Of a stretch of 64,000 nucleotides of DNA, positions 29,536 through 37,869 are shown one piece after another. The stretch spans positions 62,001-126,000 of the forward strand of contig NZ_QXGK01000002.1 in assembly GCF_003952945.1 (NCBI RefSeq), read 5' to 3'. Positions within the stretch are counted from its first letter, which is position 1; the number at the start of each line of letters is the position of its first letter. The position numbers were made by a program, and so were the translations under genes. The notes beneath the pieces were generated by a model that ran no database searches, was not told the DNA's origin, and was given only the letters and a program-made list of their open reading frames with translations. The DNA is from Bifidobacterium samirii (GTDB lineage Bacteria; Actinomycetota; Actinomycetes; Actinomycetales; Bifidobacteriaceae).

Positions 29536-32148
29536 ATGACGCAACGGGACGGCTTTTCCGATACGCGCGCCGGTACGGGTGCTTCCGACGAAGACACGGC
29601 GGAGGAACATCCGCAGACCACGGACAATGCATCGACGGCGCGACCGAAGCGACGCCGCAGGACGCTGCGCATGCGTCGCCGCGCGACCGCGTCGGCGAGG
29701 CGTCGCCGTCGGTCGTTCCCAGCCGACCATCATGGCGTCGTGCATATCCCCTCGCATGTGGGCGTGCACTATCGTTCCCGGATTCCGGTCACGATCATCG
29801 AATCCGCCGTGACCGACGATGCGGCGATGTCGGCCGACAACATCACAACCGCGACATCGCCGGCTACGACTGCGGATGTGGCCGAGCACGGCGACACGTC
29901 AGCCGGTACGTCAGCCGGCATGACGACGGACGCCACCACAGAATCCCTGACTGTAGACGGAACCGCGGCACGGGCCGCAGACCGGCCGCTCCTCCCCCGC
30001 ATCAAGTCCGCCCTGGCCGCGGCGAAGCATACGGTCGACAGGGTAATCCGCTCGAAGCCGGTGCAGCTGGTCGCGTCGTTCTTCGGGATGCTGTGGCGGT
30101 TGTGGAAGAAGCGCATGCGGTTCTCGTATGCGAGCTATGCGATCGTGTTCGTGATGGCCGACGCGTTCGCCGTCCTGGCCTTGCAGTGGAGCGTCTACAG
30201 CGAGCCGACATACGACGATCCGGATGCGGTCGACGCGACGACGCGCATCATGAACAGCATGGCCGGCCAGCTGACGAAGTTCGTCAGCCAGATGTGGCTG
30301 GAACACCATATGACGTTCCTGCTCAACTTCCTGGCGCTGGCGATGATCTATCTGGTGGTCGTGTTCCTTACCAACCGGTTCTGGGTGGCGACGGCCGTGT
30401 TCTTTGCGGTGATGTCCGCGTTCGCGGTCGCGAACCGCATCAAGGTGGAGCTGCGCAGCGAGCCGATCATCCCCGCCGACCTGAACTTCCTGTCGAGCGG
30501 CAACGGCGGCGAGATCGCGTCGTTCATTCCGGAGAACGACTTGGCGCTGGTGACGAACGCCATCCGCATGATCATCGTGGTGACGGTCCTGTGCGTCATC
30601 CTGCAGATCCTCGACGGACGTCGTTGCGTGATTCCGTTCCACTGGTGGCGGCCGCTGCGCGACCGGAAGACCATCGGATTCAACTGCATGCGCATCGCCG
30701 CCCTCGCGACGAGCGTGGCGGTGCTGGTGTCGTTCACGTGGAATCTGAGCATTGCGGGAACATGGTCGTATGATCTAGCCAAGAAGTGGAACGACGCGCC
30801 GGTGCTGTGGAACGCGTTCGAGGATTCCCGCAACAACGGTCCCGCGATGAACTTCCTGCGTCTGTCACATTCGAAGACGATGGACAAGCCCGAGGATTAC
30901 AGCAAGGAGACCATGCTCGAACTGGCGGAACGCTATGCGAAATCGGCGGACCGGACCAATGAGGATCGTGCGAACGAGCTGACCGACAGCACGGTCATCA
31001 TGGTGTTGTCGGAGACGTTCTCCGATCCGACCCGCGTGCCGGGCATCGAACTGCTGGAAGACCCCATGCCGAACATTCGCGCGATCAAGGAGCAGACGAC
31101 ATCGGGGCTCATGCTCTCCTCCGGATTGGGAGGCGGCACGGCGAACATCGAATATCAGGCGTTGACCGGCATGAATCTCGCCCTGTTCCATGATTCCCTG
31201 CAATCCCCGTATCAGGAACTCGTCCCATTGCAGAAGAATCCGTTCTCGTTCAACCAGCTGTGGAACGAACGGTACGGGGACGAGGCTTCGGTGGCGTTCC
31301 ATCCGTACCAGAAGAACATGTACCTGCGCGACACCGATTACAAGAAGTTCGGATTCAGCAAGTTCTACACGTTGGATAGCGATCCTCAGATTGCGCATCA
31401 GGATCGGGTGGATAATTCCGGATATGTCTCCGATGCCGCCGCATATCAGAGTGTGCTTGACGAACTGCAACAGCATGGAAGCGAGCATCGGTTCGTGCAA
31501 CTCGTCACCATGCAGAACCATCTTCCATACAACGGATGGTATGCCGACAACCAGTTCTGGGAGTATGCCGACATATCACAGCTCGGCGATGATGAACGGT
31601 TCCAAATCGACACCTATGCCAAGGGCATCAGCATCACCGATCAGGCGACCGCTGATTTTCTGGCGCAGCTTAATCAGATGGATGAACCGATCACGGTCAT
31701 CTTCTACGGCGATCACCTGCCCAGCTCGTACACCACGGCGAGCGCCGACCAGAACAACAGTCTGGTGTTGCACGAGACGGACTATTTCATCTGGTCGAAT
31801 CAGGCGTCCACTTCGTCGGGGGTCAAGCTTGGTACCGCAGCGAATTACACGTCGTCGAATTTCTTCATGGCGTTGGCGAGCGAGCATATGGGCGCGAAGG
31901 TGTCGCCGTATCTGGAGATGCTCTCCGAAGTGTCCGCTGCAGTCCCGGCGATGACCCGGCTGATTTCAGGCAATGCGAACTGGGGTAATGGCAGCGCCAC
32001 GTATCTGGATGCGAACGGCACCCCATTGGAATACGACGCGATGTCAGAGGAAGCCAAGCAGTTGATGGAGGATTACCGGCTGGTGCAGTACGATCTGACC
32101 GCCGGGAAGAACTATCTTCAGGACACCGACTTCCTGGTCACGCACTGA
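29536..32148 (+). CDS. LTA-synthase-family membrane sulfatase-like phosphoglycerol or phosphotransferase
   Basis: The product (870 residues from the ATG at 29536) has a long cytosolic head rich in Arg and Thr/Ala, four or five membrane helices (about residues 185-410), and an extracellular alkaline-phosphatase-fold domain. The domain has the metal-site start TVIMVLSETFSDPTRVPG, the nucleophile Thr in GLGGGTANIEYQALTGMN, and the distal metal motif VIFYGDHLPSS. Family members move glycerol-phosphate-type groups to surface polymers. It opens the polysaccharide region. The frame runs up to a GTG at 29431, but that part looks non-coding; the ATG at 29527 is an alternative. Confidence 0.85.
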   Translation: MTQRDGFSDTRAGTGASDEDTAEEHPQTTDNASTARPKRRRRTLRMRRRATASARRRRRSFPADHHGVVHIPSHVGVHYRSRIPVTIIESAVTDDAAMSADNITTATSPATTADVAEHGDTSAGTSAGMTTDATTESLTVDGTAARAADRPLLPRIKSALAAAKHTVDRVIRSKPVQLVASFFGMLWRLWKKRMRFSYASYAIVFVMADAFAVLALQWSVYSEPTYDDPDAVDATTRIMNSMAGQLTKFVSQMWLEHHMTFLLNFLALAMIYLVVVFLTNRFWVATAVFFAVMSAFAVANRIKVELRSEPIIPADLNFLSSGNGGEIASFIPENDLALVTNAIRMIIVVTVLCVILQILDGRRCVIPFHWWRPLRDRKTIGFNCMRIAALATSVAVLVSFTWNLSIAGTWSYDLAKKWNDAPVLWNAFEDSRNNGPAMNFLRLSHSKTMDKPEDYSKETMLELAERYAKSADRTNEDRANELTDSTVIMVLSETFSDPTRVPGIELLEDPMPNIRAIKEQTTSGLMLSSGLGGGTANIEYQALTGMNLALFHDSLQSPYQELVPLQKNPFSFNQLWNERYGDEASVAFHPYQKNMYLRDTDYKKFGFSKFYTLDSDPQIAHQDRVDNSGYVSDAAAYQSVLDELQQHGSEHRFVQLVTMQNHLPYNGWYADNQFWEYADISQLGDDERFQIDTYAKGISITDQATADFLAQLNQMDEPITVIFYGDHLPSSYTTASADQNNSLVLHETDYFIWSNQASTSSGVKLGTAANYTSSNFFMALASEHMGAKVSPYLEMLSEVSAAVPAMTRLISGNANWGNGSATYLDANGTPLEYDAMSEEAKQLMEDYRLVQYDLTAGKNYLQDTDFLVTH

Positions 32149-32300
32149 TTGTGCGATGGGAACACCGATGGCCTCGCAGATCGTGCTCCTCATCTGGAGG
32201 CCTTGCATACCAATGGGTCCGTGAATGCATCCTCTCTCTTTCCTGGCCGAATGTCCGGGAAAGAGCCGGAACGCACCAGGGCACAGCAAGAAGCCGTTTG

Positions 32301-32314
32301 TATAATAGTGCCCA
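32301..32314 (+). promoter_or_regulatory. Perfect TATAAT -10 with leaderless spacing
   Basis: TATAAT at 32301-32306 is followed by seven bases and the ATG at 32314. Transcription would start at or next to the start codon, and no ribosome binding site is present. Confidence 0.65.
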
Positions 32315-34350
32315 TGCCGAACACCGCGACCATCAAAGACTGGGAGACCGTGAACCGGGTCGTCCTCCCCGTAAAGGATCAGAACCTGACCTTGCCGTTG
32401 TATGTGACGAATTGGCAGCCGACACGTCTGAACGACACCGTGCTCAATTCGCATCTCGATGCGAAGACCGTGGACTTCCAGTCGATGAACCGCACCGCAT
32501 TCCGCCGCATCGCATCACAGGCCGTCGGATCGGCGGCGCAGGGGGCGTCTGCCGCCGTTCATGGCGAGATACTGAGGCGTCGTGCCATAGCCGTCGCACC
32601 GCAATCGCAGCTGTCGTTCTGCACGTTCTTCAACGCGTTCCCCGCCGCGTATTGGCGTCGTTGGACCCGAGTCGATCAGGTGCGGTTCCGCGGAGAGTTC
32701 ACCGGCACCGGCACGGTCACAATCGTCAAATCCACCGGTCGCGGACTATATACACCTGTCACACGGATTCCGCTGACTGGAGACGGGAAGCTCCCGCAGA
32801 CGGTCGAGGCAGTCATTCCGCTGACGAATCTCATCGACGGCGGATACCTCTGGTTCGATGTCTCCAATGACTCGGCGGATTCCACTCTTGTCGTCGATGC
32901 CGTCGAATGGCAGGTTCCGCTTTCCGACAAGCAGTTCATCGCATCCGGCAAGCCGAAGAGCACGCTGTCCATCGCAATCACCACGTTCAACCGTCCCTCC
33001 TACTGTCTGAACCTGCTGCGGGACATCGCAGCGGATGCGACGCTCCGCGAGCGTCTCGACACCATCTACTGTGTCGATCAGGGCAACGACCACGTGTCCG
33101 ACCAGCAGGGGTACGCCGAAGTCGCCGGAGATCTCGGCACCCAGCTAACGTATCTACGCCAGCGTAATCTCGGCGGTTCGGGCGGTTATTCACGCGGCAT
33201 GCTGGAATCCGTCGACGCAGGACGCAGCGATTTCGTCCTGCTGCATGACGATGACGCGATCACCGAGCCCGAGGCCGTGCTGCGAGCCCTTCAGTTCGCT
33301 GACTACACGGTTCGTCCCACGCTTGTAGGCGGCGGCATGTTCCATCTCGACAACCGTACCGTGCTGTACACGCAGGGCGAGCGGCTCGATCCGCATTCCG
33401 TGTGGATGAAGTCCTCGCTCGGCTTGGAGTACAACCATGATTTCGCCGCGAATCCTCTGCGGGAGTCACCGGAACGGCATCAGCGCATCGATGCGGATTA
33501 CAACGGCTGGTGGATGTGTCTGATTCCGGTGTCCGTCATCCGGCGTATCGGTCTGAGCCTGCCGGTGTTCATCAAGTTCGATGATACGGAATACTGCATC
33601 AGGGCCAAGGAGCACGGATTCCCGACCGTCTGTCTGCCGGGTGTGGCCGTCTGGCATCAGGCCTGGCATGACAAGGATCCGGCCCGTACGTGGGAGGAGT
33701 ACTTCTTCCAGCGCAACCGCTGGATCTTCGCGTTGCTGCACTGCCCGGCTCCCACACGTCGCATGATGTTCGAGATGCTGTACGGCGACTGCAACGCCGG
33801 ACTCCGCTTCCTGTATTCCGCCATCCGGCTCCGCCATAAGGGCTTGGAGGATATCCTGCGCGGCCCTGATTACATCGTGTCGTCGATGCCCGGCAAGCTT
33901 GCCGAGGTCAGGCAGGAGCGAAGCCGTTTCGAGGATTCCAAGACGTCCCGGGACCTCGAAGACTTCCCGGAGCCGGCGTCGGAGTTCGTCTCACCGTCGT
34001 CCCGCCCTGTGCCGGGGCGGCGCCTTGTCCACAGCGGCGGCACCGCCATCCTCCGGGAATTGTGCGGTCGCACCGATTCTCGCAAGGTCACGCGTCCGGA
34101 CGTGGCGATTCCGGCGAAGGATGCGTTCTGGAAGTCGTTCGTCGGCATCGATTCCGCGCTGGTCACGACGCCGGACGGCGATGCCGTGAGCTGGCTCAAG
34201 CGTGACGACCGTCGGTTCCGCCGCGGCATCCGCGAGGGGCTTCACCTGTCGTGGCGGTTCCTGAAGGCGTTCCCGCGGCTGTCACGCCAATACCGCGAGT
34301 ACGATCTCGCCGGATTCGCCGTCTGGCGTCGCATCTTCTCCGAGGACTGA
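32314..34350 (+). CDS. GlfT2-like galactofuranosyltransferase
   Basis: The 678-residue product has the GlfT2 plan: an N-terminal beta-sandwich (about 1-205; FCTFFNAFPAAYWRRWTRVD), a GT-A domain of family GT2 (STLSIAITTFNRPSYC, catalytic DDD in FVLLHDDDAITEP, later WWMCLIPVSVIRRIG and the acceptor-side IKFDDTEYCIRAKEHG and VWHQAWHDKD), and a helical C-terminal part. GlfT2 enzymes build galactan from UDP-Galf; glf at 23729 would supply the donor. The start at 32314 is fixed by a TATAAT 7 nt upstream; the long open frame before it is not coding. It ends at a very stable hairpin. Confidence 0.88.
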   Translation: MPNTATIKDWETVNRVVLPVKDQNLTLPLYVTNWQPTRLNDTVLNSHLDAKTVDFQSMNRTAFRRIASQAVGSAAQGASAAVHGEILRRRAIAVAPQSQLSFCTFFNAFPAAYWRRWTRVDQVRFRGEFTGTGTVTIVKSTGRGLYTPVTRIPLTGDGKLPQTVEAVIPLTNLIDGGYLWFDVSNDSADSTLVVDAVEWQVPLSDKQFIASGKPKSTLSIAITTFNRPSYCLNLLRDIAADATLRERLDTIYCVDQGNDHVSDQQGYAEVAGDLGTQLTYLRQRNLGGSGGYSRGMLESVDAGRSDFVLLHDDDAITEPEAVLRALQFADYTVRPTLVGGGMFHLDNRTVLYTQGERLDPHSVWMKSSLGLEYNHDFAANPLRESPERHQRIDADYNGWWMCLIPVSVIRRIGLSLPVFIKFDDTEYCIRAKEHGFPTVCLPGVAVWHQAWHDKDPARTWEEYFFQRNRWIFALLHCPAPTRRMMFEMLYGDCNAGLRFLYSAIRLRHKGLEDILRGPDYIVSSMPGKLAEVRQERSRFEDSKTSRDLEDFPEPASEFVSPSSRPVPGRRLVHSGGTAILRELCGRTDSRKVTRPDVAIPAKDAFWKSFVGIDSALVTTPDGDAVSWLKRDDRRFRRGIREGLHLSWRFLKAFPRLSRQYREYDLAGFAVWRRIFSED

Positions 34351-34366
34351 TACGGCCGACGGCCGC

Positions 34367-34420
34367 ATATGACATGGGGGCGGTGCAGTCATTTTGGACT
34401 GCACCGCCCCCATGTCATAT
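34367..34420. terminator. 24-bp perfect hairpin
   Basis: The arm at 34367-34390 pairs without mismatch with 34397-34420; the loop is ATTTTG. It lies between the GlfT2-like gene and the decayed genes on the other strand and can stop transcription both ways. Confidence 0.85.
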
Positions 34421-34441
34421 GGCGTCTTGCAAGCTCCCCTG

Positions 34442-34920
34442 TCACTGCTTATGGAAGAACTCGCTGAACGTATCGGAGAACGTCTCGACCTCCACGTCCG
34501 TCTCCTGCGGTGCTGGGGCGATGCGGATATGATCGTGGTTCAGCAGCGCGTATGGGTCGCCCTTGTCGTTCCGAATGACGAAGCTGCATGCGTTGTCGCC
34601 GGTCGCGACGGCGACCATGTCCGTGAAGTCGGGATTTGTTGCGCTAGGCGTGCGTAGCGAGGTGAACAGGCGGAACTCACCGCTGTTGAACAGGTCGAGC
34701 GGCACTTGGAAGTGCACGGTGTGGTGGCCATGCCGCTTCATCTTGAACACCTTGGCGCCGGTGTCGTAGGTGATGCCTCCGCGGCGGATGTCGTTCATCG
34801 AAATCGCCAGGTAGAAGTCGCCTGGCTCATCGTACTGGTATTCCACGGCGAATTCGAACACGTCATCACTGGTCAGCATCGGCTTGGACACCGCATAGGT
34901 GCGCAGCAGCGGGCAGCGTT
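34442..34920 (-). pseudogene. Decayed copy of the Wzt-type C-terminal sugar-binding domain
   Basis: The minus-strand frame aligns closely with the last 140 residues of the intact Wzt-like gene at 35363: CPLLRTYA, FAVEYQYDEPGDFYLAI, IRRGGIT, HGHHTVHF and FRLFTSLRTPS occur in both. The ATPase part is missing and the frame opens into unrelated sequence. It is the 3' remnant of a second, diverged wzt gene. Confidence 0.85.
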
Positions 34921-35260
34921 CGTTTGGATTGACACAGCAGCACACGGCTGATACCGCTCATCGTGATGACGAATCGCACGGAGTCGACGCGCGTCCAGAA
35001 GCGCCAATAATTGGAGGGAAAACACGTTGAGAGCATGCACGGCGAGGTACGCTGAACGGCCATCATGTAAATCTCGTCGCGCGAGGTGACGGTGAACGAG
35101 TCGGTGCGCGCGCCGCCGGCCGTGCCGAATCCCGCCACCGATCTGCGCACGAGACGCTAACTCGGACTGGTTCATCTGCCTGCATTCCAGCATCTTTCCG
35201 AGACGATGCGCGAGTCGAGCATTGTCTCGGAAAGATGCTACGTCCTCAGTCAATCGCATA
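34921..35260 (-). pseudogene. Decayed N-terminal fragment of a GlfT2-like gene
   Basis: The minus strand contains DEIYMMAVQRTSPCMLSTCF, then SNYWRFWTRVDSVRFVITMSG, which parallels FCTFFNAFPAAYWRRWTRVD of the intact GlfT2-like protein. Reading frames change within 100 codons. It joins the Wzt remnant directly, so a deletion fused the head of a glycosyltransferase gene to the tail of an exporter gene. Confidence 0.7.
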
Positions 35261-35362
35261 CAGCGACATCGTCAAATTGGCGCCGCGCGTGAGATAGACG
35301 ATGTGGACCCGTCTCCCAGATACAGGATGATGCGAAGTCGGATTCGGAAGCAGCTATTGCTA

Positions 35363-36736
35363 TCACTTTCCTTCGGTTTTCGTTCCCCCTCCGATCTGCG
35401 CCACCTTGCCGATGACTTCCACGTCGTCACCCACGTGTTCAATCTGCAGCGAACGGTTGTTAATCAACGCATAATCCCAATTGCGGGGATCACGAATCAC
35501 GAACGTGCATGCGCGTTCGTCGACCGCCACGGCCACCATGTCAGTGGTATCCGGGTTAGTAGGGCTGGGCGTGCGCAACGATGTGAACAGACGAAACTCA
35601 CCGTTGTTGAACAGGTTGAGAGGCATCTCGAAGTGCACGGTATGATGACCGTGTTCCTTCATCTTGAACGTCTTGGCACCAGTGTCGAACGTGATGCCGC
35701 CACGACGAATGTCGTGGAGCGCGATTGCCAGATAGAAGTCACCCGGCTCATCGTACTGGTATTCGACAGCAAAACGGAACGTATCGGAACTCTTGCACAC
35801 GGCACCGGACTCGGCGTAGGTGCGCAGAATCGGGCAGTGCTCGCTCAGACCGTTCGGGTAGATGCCCTGCTCTCGCACCTTGGCCGAGGCCTTCTCTCCC
35901 TTCTTCTTCTCAGCCTCGATGTTGGCCAACGTATAGCGGTCGGCGACGGATTCGGTATTGCCGCGAGCCACAATCTCGCCGTCCTGGATCATGATGGCGT
36001 TCGTACAGTACTTCTTCACGGAACCCATATCGTGCGTCACGAGGATGACAGTCTTGGTGGGGTCCTTCTTCACTTCGGTGAAGAAGTCGTCGCATTTGCG
36101 CTGGAACGCCTCATCACCCACGGCGAGCACCTCATCGAGCACGAGGATATCGCCCTGGGCCTTGATGGCAACGGAGAACGCAAGTCGCACCTGCATACCG
36201 GACGAGTAGTTCTTGAGCTTCTGGTCCATGAAGTCCTCGAGCTCAGCGAATTCGACGATGTCGTCGTACATCGCGTCGATCTCTTCGGTGGTGAATCCCA
36301 GCAGGCAGCCGTTGAGGTATACGTTCTCACGGCCCGTAAGCTCGGGGTTGAAGCCCACGCCAAGTTCGATGAACGGCACGAGCTTGCCTCTCACGCTCAC
36401 ACTGCCCTTGTTCGGGTAGTAAATCTGCGAAATGATTTTCAGCAGCGTGGACTTGCCGCCGCCGTTACGACCAACGATGCCGAAGAACTCACCCTGATGC
36501 ACTTGGAAGTCGATGTCCTTGAGCACTTCCTGGGTCTTGTAGCCCTTGATGCCCTTAGTCCAGTTGATGAACGCCTGCTTAAGTCCAGTGGCCTGCTCGG
36601 TGGGCAACTTGAAGGACTTGCCGACGTGATTCACGGAGAGAACTACGGGGGCGTCGACGAACGGGGTCTTGATCGACTTCAGTTCCTGCCTGCTTTCGGG
36701 GACTGTATAGTTATCGGTCATCTTCTTCTCGCTCAT
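35363..36736 (-). CDS. Polysaccharide ABC exporter ATP-binding protein (Wzt/TagH type)
   Basis: The 457-residue product powers export of a lipid-linked glycan. The nucleotide-binding domain (about 25-290) has Walker A GRNGGGKST, Q-loop region ELGVGFNPELTGRENVYLNG, signature YSSGMQVRL and Walker B ILVLDEVLAVGDEAF. A C-terminal domain (about 315-445) resembles the Wzt sugar-recognition domain, suggesting that export waits for a finished chain end. The ATG at 36736 shares one base with the permease stop (TGATG), and GGAGGTG precedes it, so the pair is translationally coupled. Confidence 0.94.
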   Translation of the reverse strand: MSEKKMTDNYTVPESRQELKSIKTPFVDAPVVLSVNHVGKSFKLPTEQATGLKQAFINWTKGIKGYKTQEVLKDIDFQVHQGEFFGIVGRNGGGKSTLLKIISQIYYPNKGSVSVRGKLVPFIELGVGFNPELTGRENVYLNGCLLGFTTEEIDAMYDDIVEFAELEDFMDQKLKNYSSGMQVRLAFSVAIKAQGDILVLDEVLAVGDEAFQRKCDDFFTEVKKDPTKTVILVTHDMGSVKKYCTNAIMIQDGEIVARGNTESVADRYTLANIEAEKKKGEKASAKVREQGIYPNGLSEHCPILRTYAESGAVCKSSDTFRFAVEYQYDEPGDFYLAIALHDIRRGGITFDTGAKTFKMKEHGHHTVHFEMPLNLFNNGEFRLFTSLRTPSPTNPDTTDMVAVAVDERACTFVIRDPRNWDYALINNRSLQIEHVGDDVEVIGKVAQIGGGTKTEGK

Positions 36737-37572
36737 CACATCACCTCCGCGAACTTGCGGCTGTTCACACGGAATACATACACGCCGACCCACAGCAGAA
36801 TCACCGTCAGAGCCAGCGGGATCGCCGGTACCCACCAATGATCAAACTGATTCCATACGGTCGGCTGGGTCTCCGGCGCGATGAAGTTATGACGAATGTC
36901 CTGAATGGTCTGCGCGATCGGGTTCAGCAGCTCGAATCGGGCCACCTCCGCGTAAAAACCGCCCTTATCGATTACGTAGCTCAGCGGGTAGATAATCGGC
37001 ATGCCATAGAAGATGAGCTGCTGCAACACCTCCCAGATGTGCGCGATATCACGGTAGTAGGCGTACATGGTGCTGAAGATCAGCGCCATGCCAAGCGCGA
37101 GCGCCCACAACTGAAGCACGTTCAGCGGCAGCAGCAGCACACGCCACGTGAAATGCACATGATTGAAGAGCGCGAAAATCAGCACCACCACATAGTTGAT
37201 GGCGAGGCTGATCATGGATCCACAGGTGGCCGACACCACGACGATGTAGTTCGGGAAGTGAATCTTACGTAGCAAATCACCGCGGTCGACGATAGCGTGC
37301 AAACCGATGGAGGTGGCTTCCGCCACGAAGTTCCACGAGCAGATGCCGAGTAGCAGCACCACGGGGTATGTGGGAGTTCCGTCGGTCATGCGCAGGAACT
37401 TGCCGAACACCATGTACATCATTGCGAACAACATCAGCGGCTTGAGCACTGACCAAGCCACGCCGAGGAATGAGCCTTGGTATCGTAATTTGAAATCAGT
37501 CTTGACCAGTCCCCGCAGCACAATCAGCGCATAGCTGTACCGGCCCTGAATTCGTTTCATCACTGTCTTCAC
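36736..37572 (-). CDS. Polysaccharide ABC exporter permease (Wzm/TagG type)
   Basis: The 278-residue product is an ABC-2 membrane protein with six helices. It starts with an amphipathic interface segment (RGLVKTDFKLRYQGSFLGVAWSVLKPL), has LRKIHFPNYIVVVSATCGSMI in the middle, and a gate-helix region with WEVLQQLIFYGMPIIYPLSYV. It works with the overlapping Wzt. The GTG at 37572 follows AGGA; an ATG at 37560 is an alternative. It is divergent from the two-domain glycosyltransferase. Confidence 0.92.
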   Translation of the reverse strand: MKTVMKRIQGRYSYALIVLRGLVKTDFKLRYQGSFLGVAWSVLKPLMLFAMMYMVFGKFLRMTDGTPTYPVVLLLGICSWNFVAEATSIGLHAIVDRGDLLRKIHFPNYIVVVSATCGSMISLAINYVVVLIFALFNHVHFTWRVLLLPLNVLQLWALALGMALIFSTMYAYYRDIAHIWEVLQQLIFYGMPIIYPLSYVIDKGGFYAEVARFELLNPIAQTIQDIRHNFIAPETQPTVWNQFDHWWVPAIPLALTVILLWVGVYVFRVNSRKFAEVM

Positions 37573-37831
37573 AGCGTCCTATCGTATCAGCGAGCCGCTA
37601 TAACAACAGGTGCAAGACGTTTTGATGGCCACATGGTCTGCGCATGGGTCCCGAAAAGCGGTACTCAACCCGACGATACCCATTCCTCGCCGCTGTAAGT
37701 CCAACTCCACATCCGGGTATCGCTGTTTTTTGTGCACCATCTGTGACGCCCCGGGCGGCATACGGGCTTTTTCGGCGCACGGTTCGACGCCCCGGAACAA
37801 ACCTCATATTCCCCAAGCCCATGGCCGCATC

Positions 37832-37869
37832 TTGTTTATGTTCCCCTTATCACGGTATTATCAAAGGTA
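37832..37869 (+). promoter_or_regulatory. Promoter with leaderless spacing
   Basis: TTGTTT (37832-37837), an 18-bp spacer, TATTAT (37856-37861), seven bases, then the ATG at 37869. An AAAGG one base before the ATG is too close to act as a normal ribosome binding site. Confidence 0.6.

Noticed and set aside
37644-37868. 75-codon extension of the two-domain glycosyltransferase
   Set aside because: It covers the divergent promoter region, and the protein clearly begins at PKISIIVPIYN.
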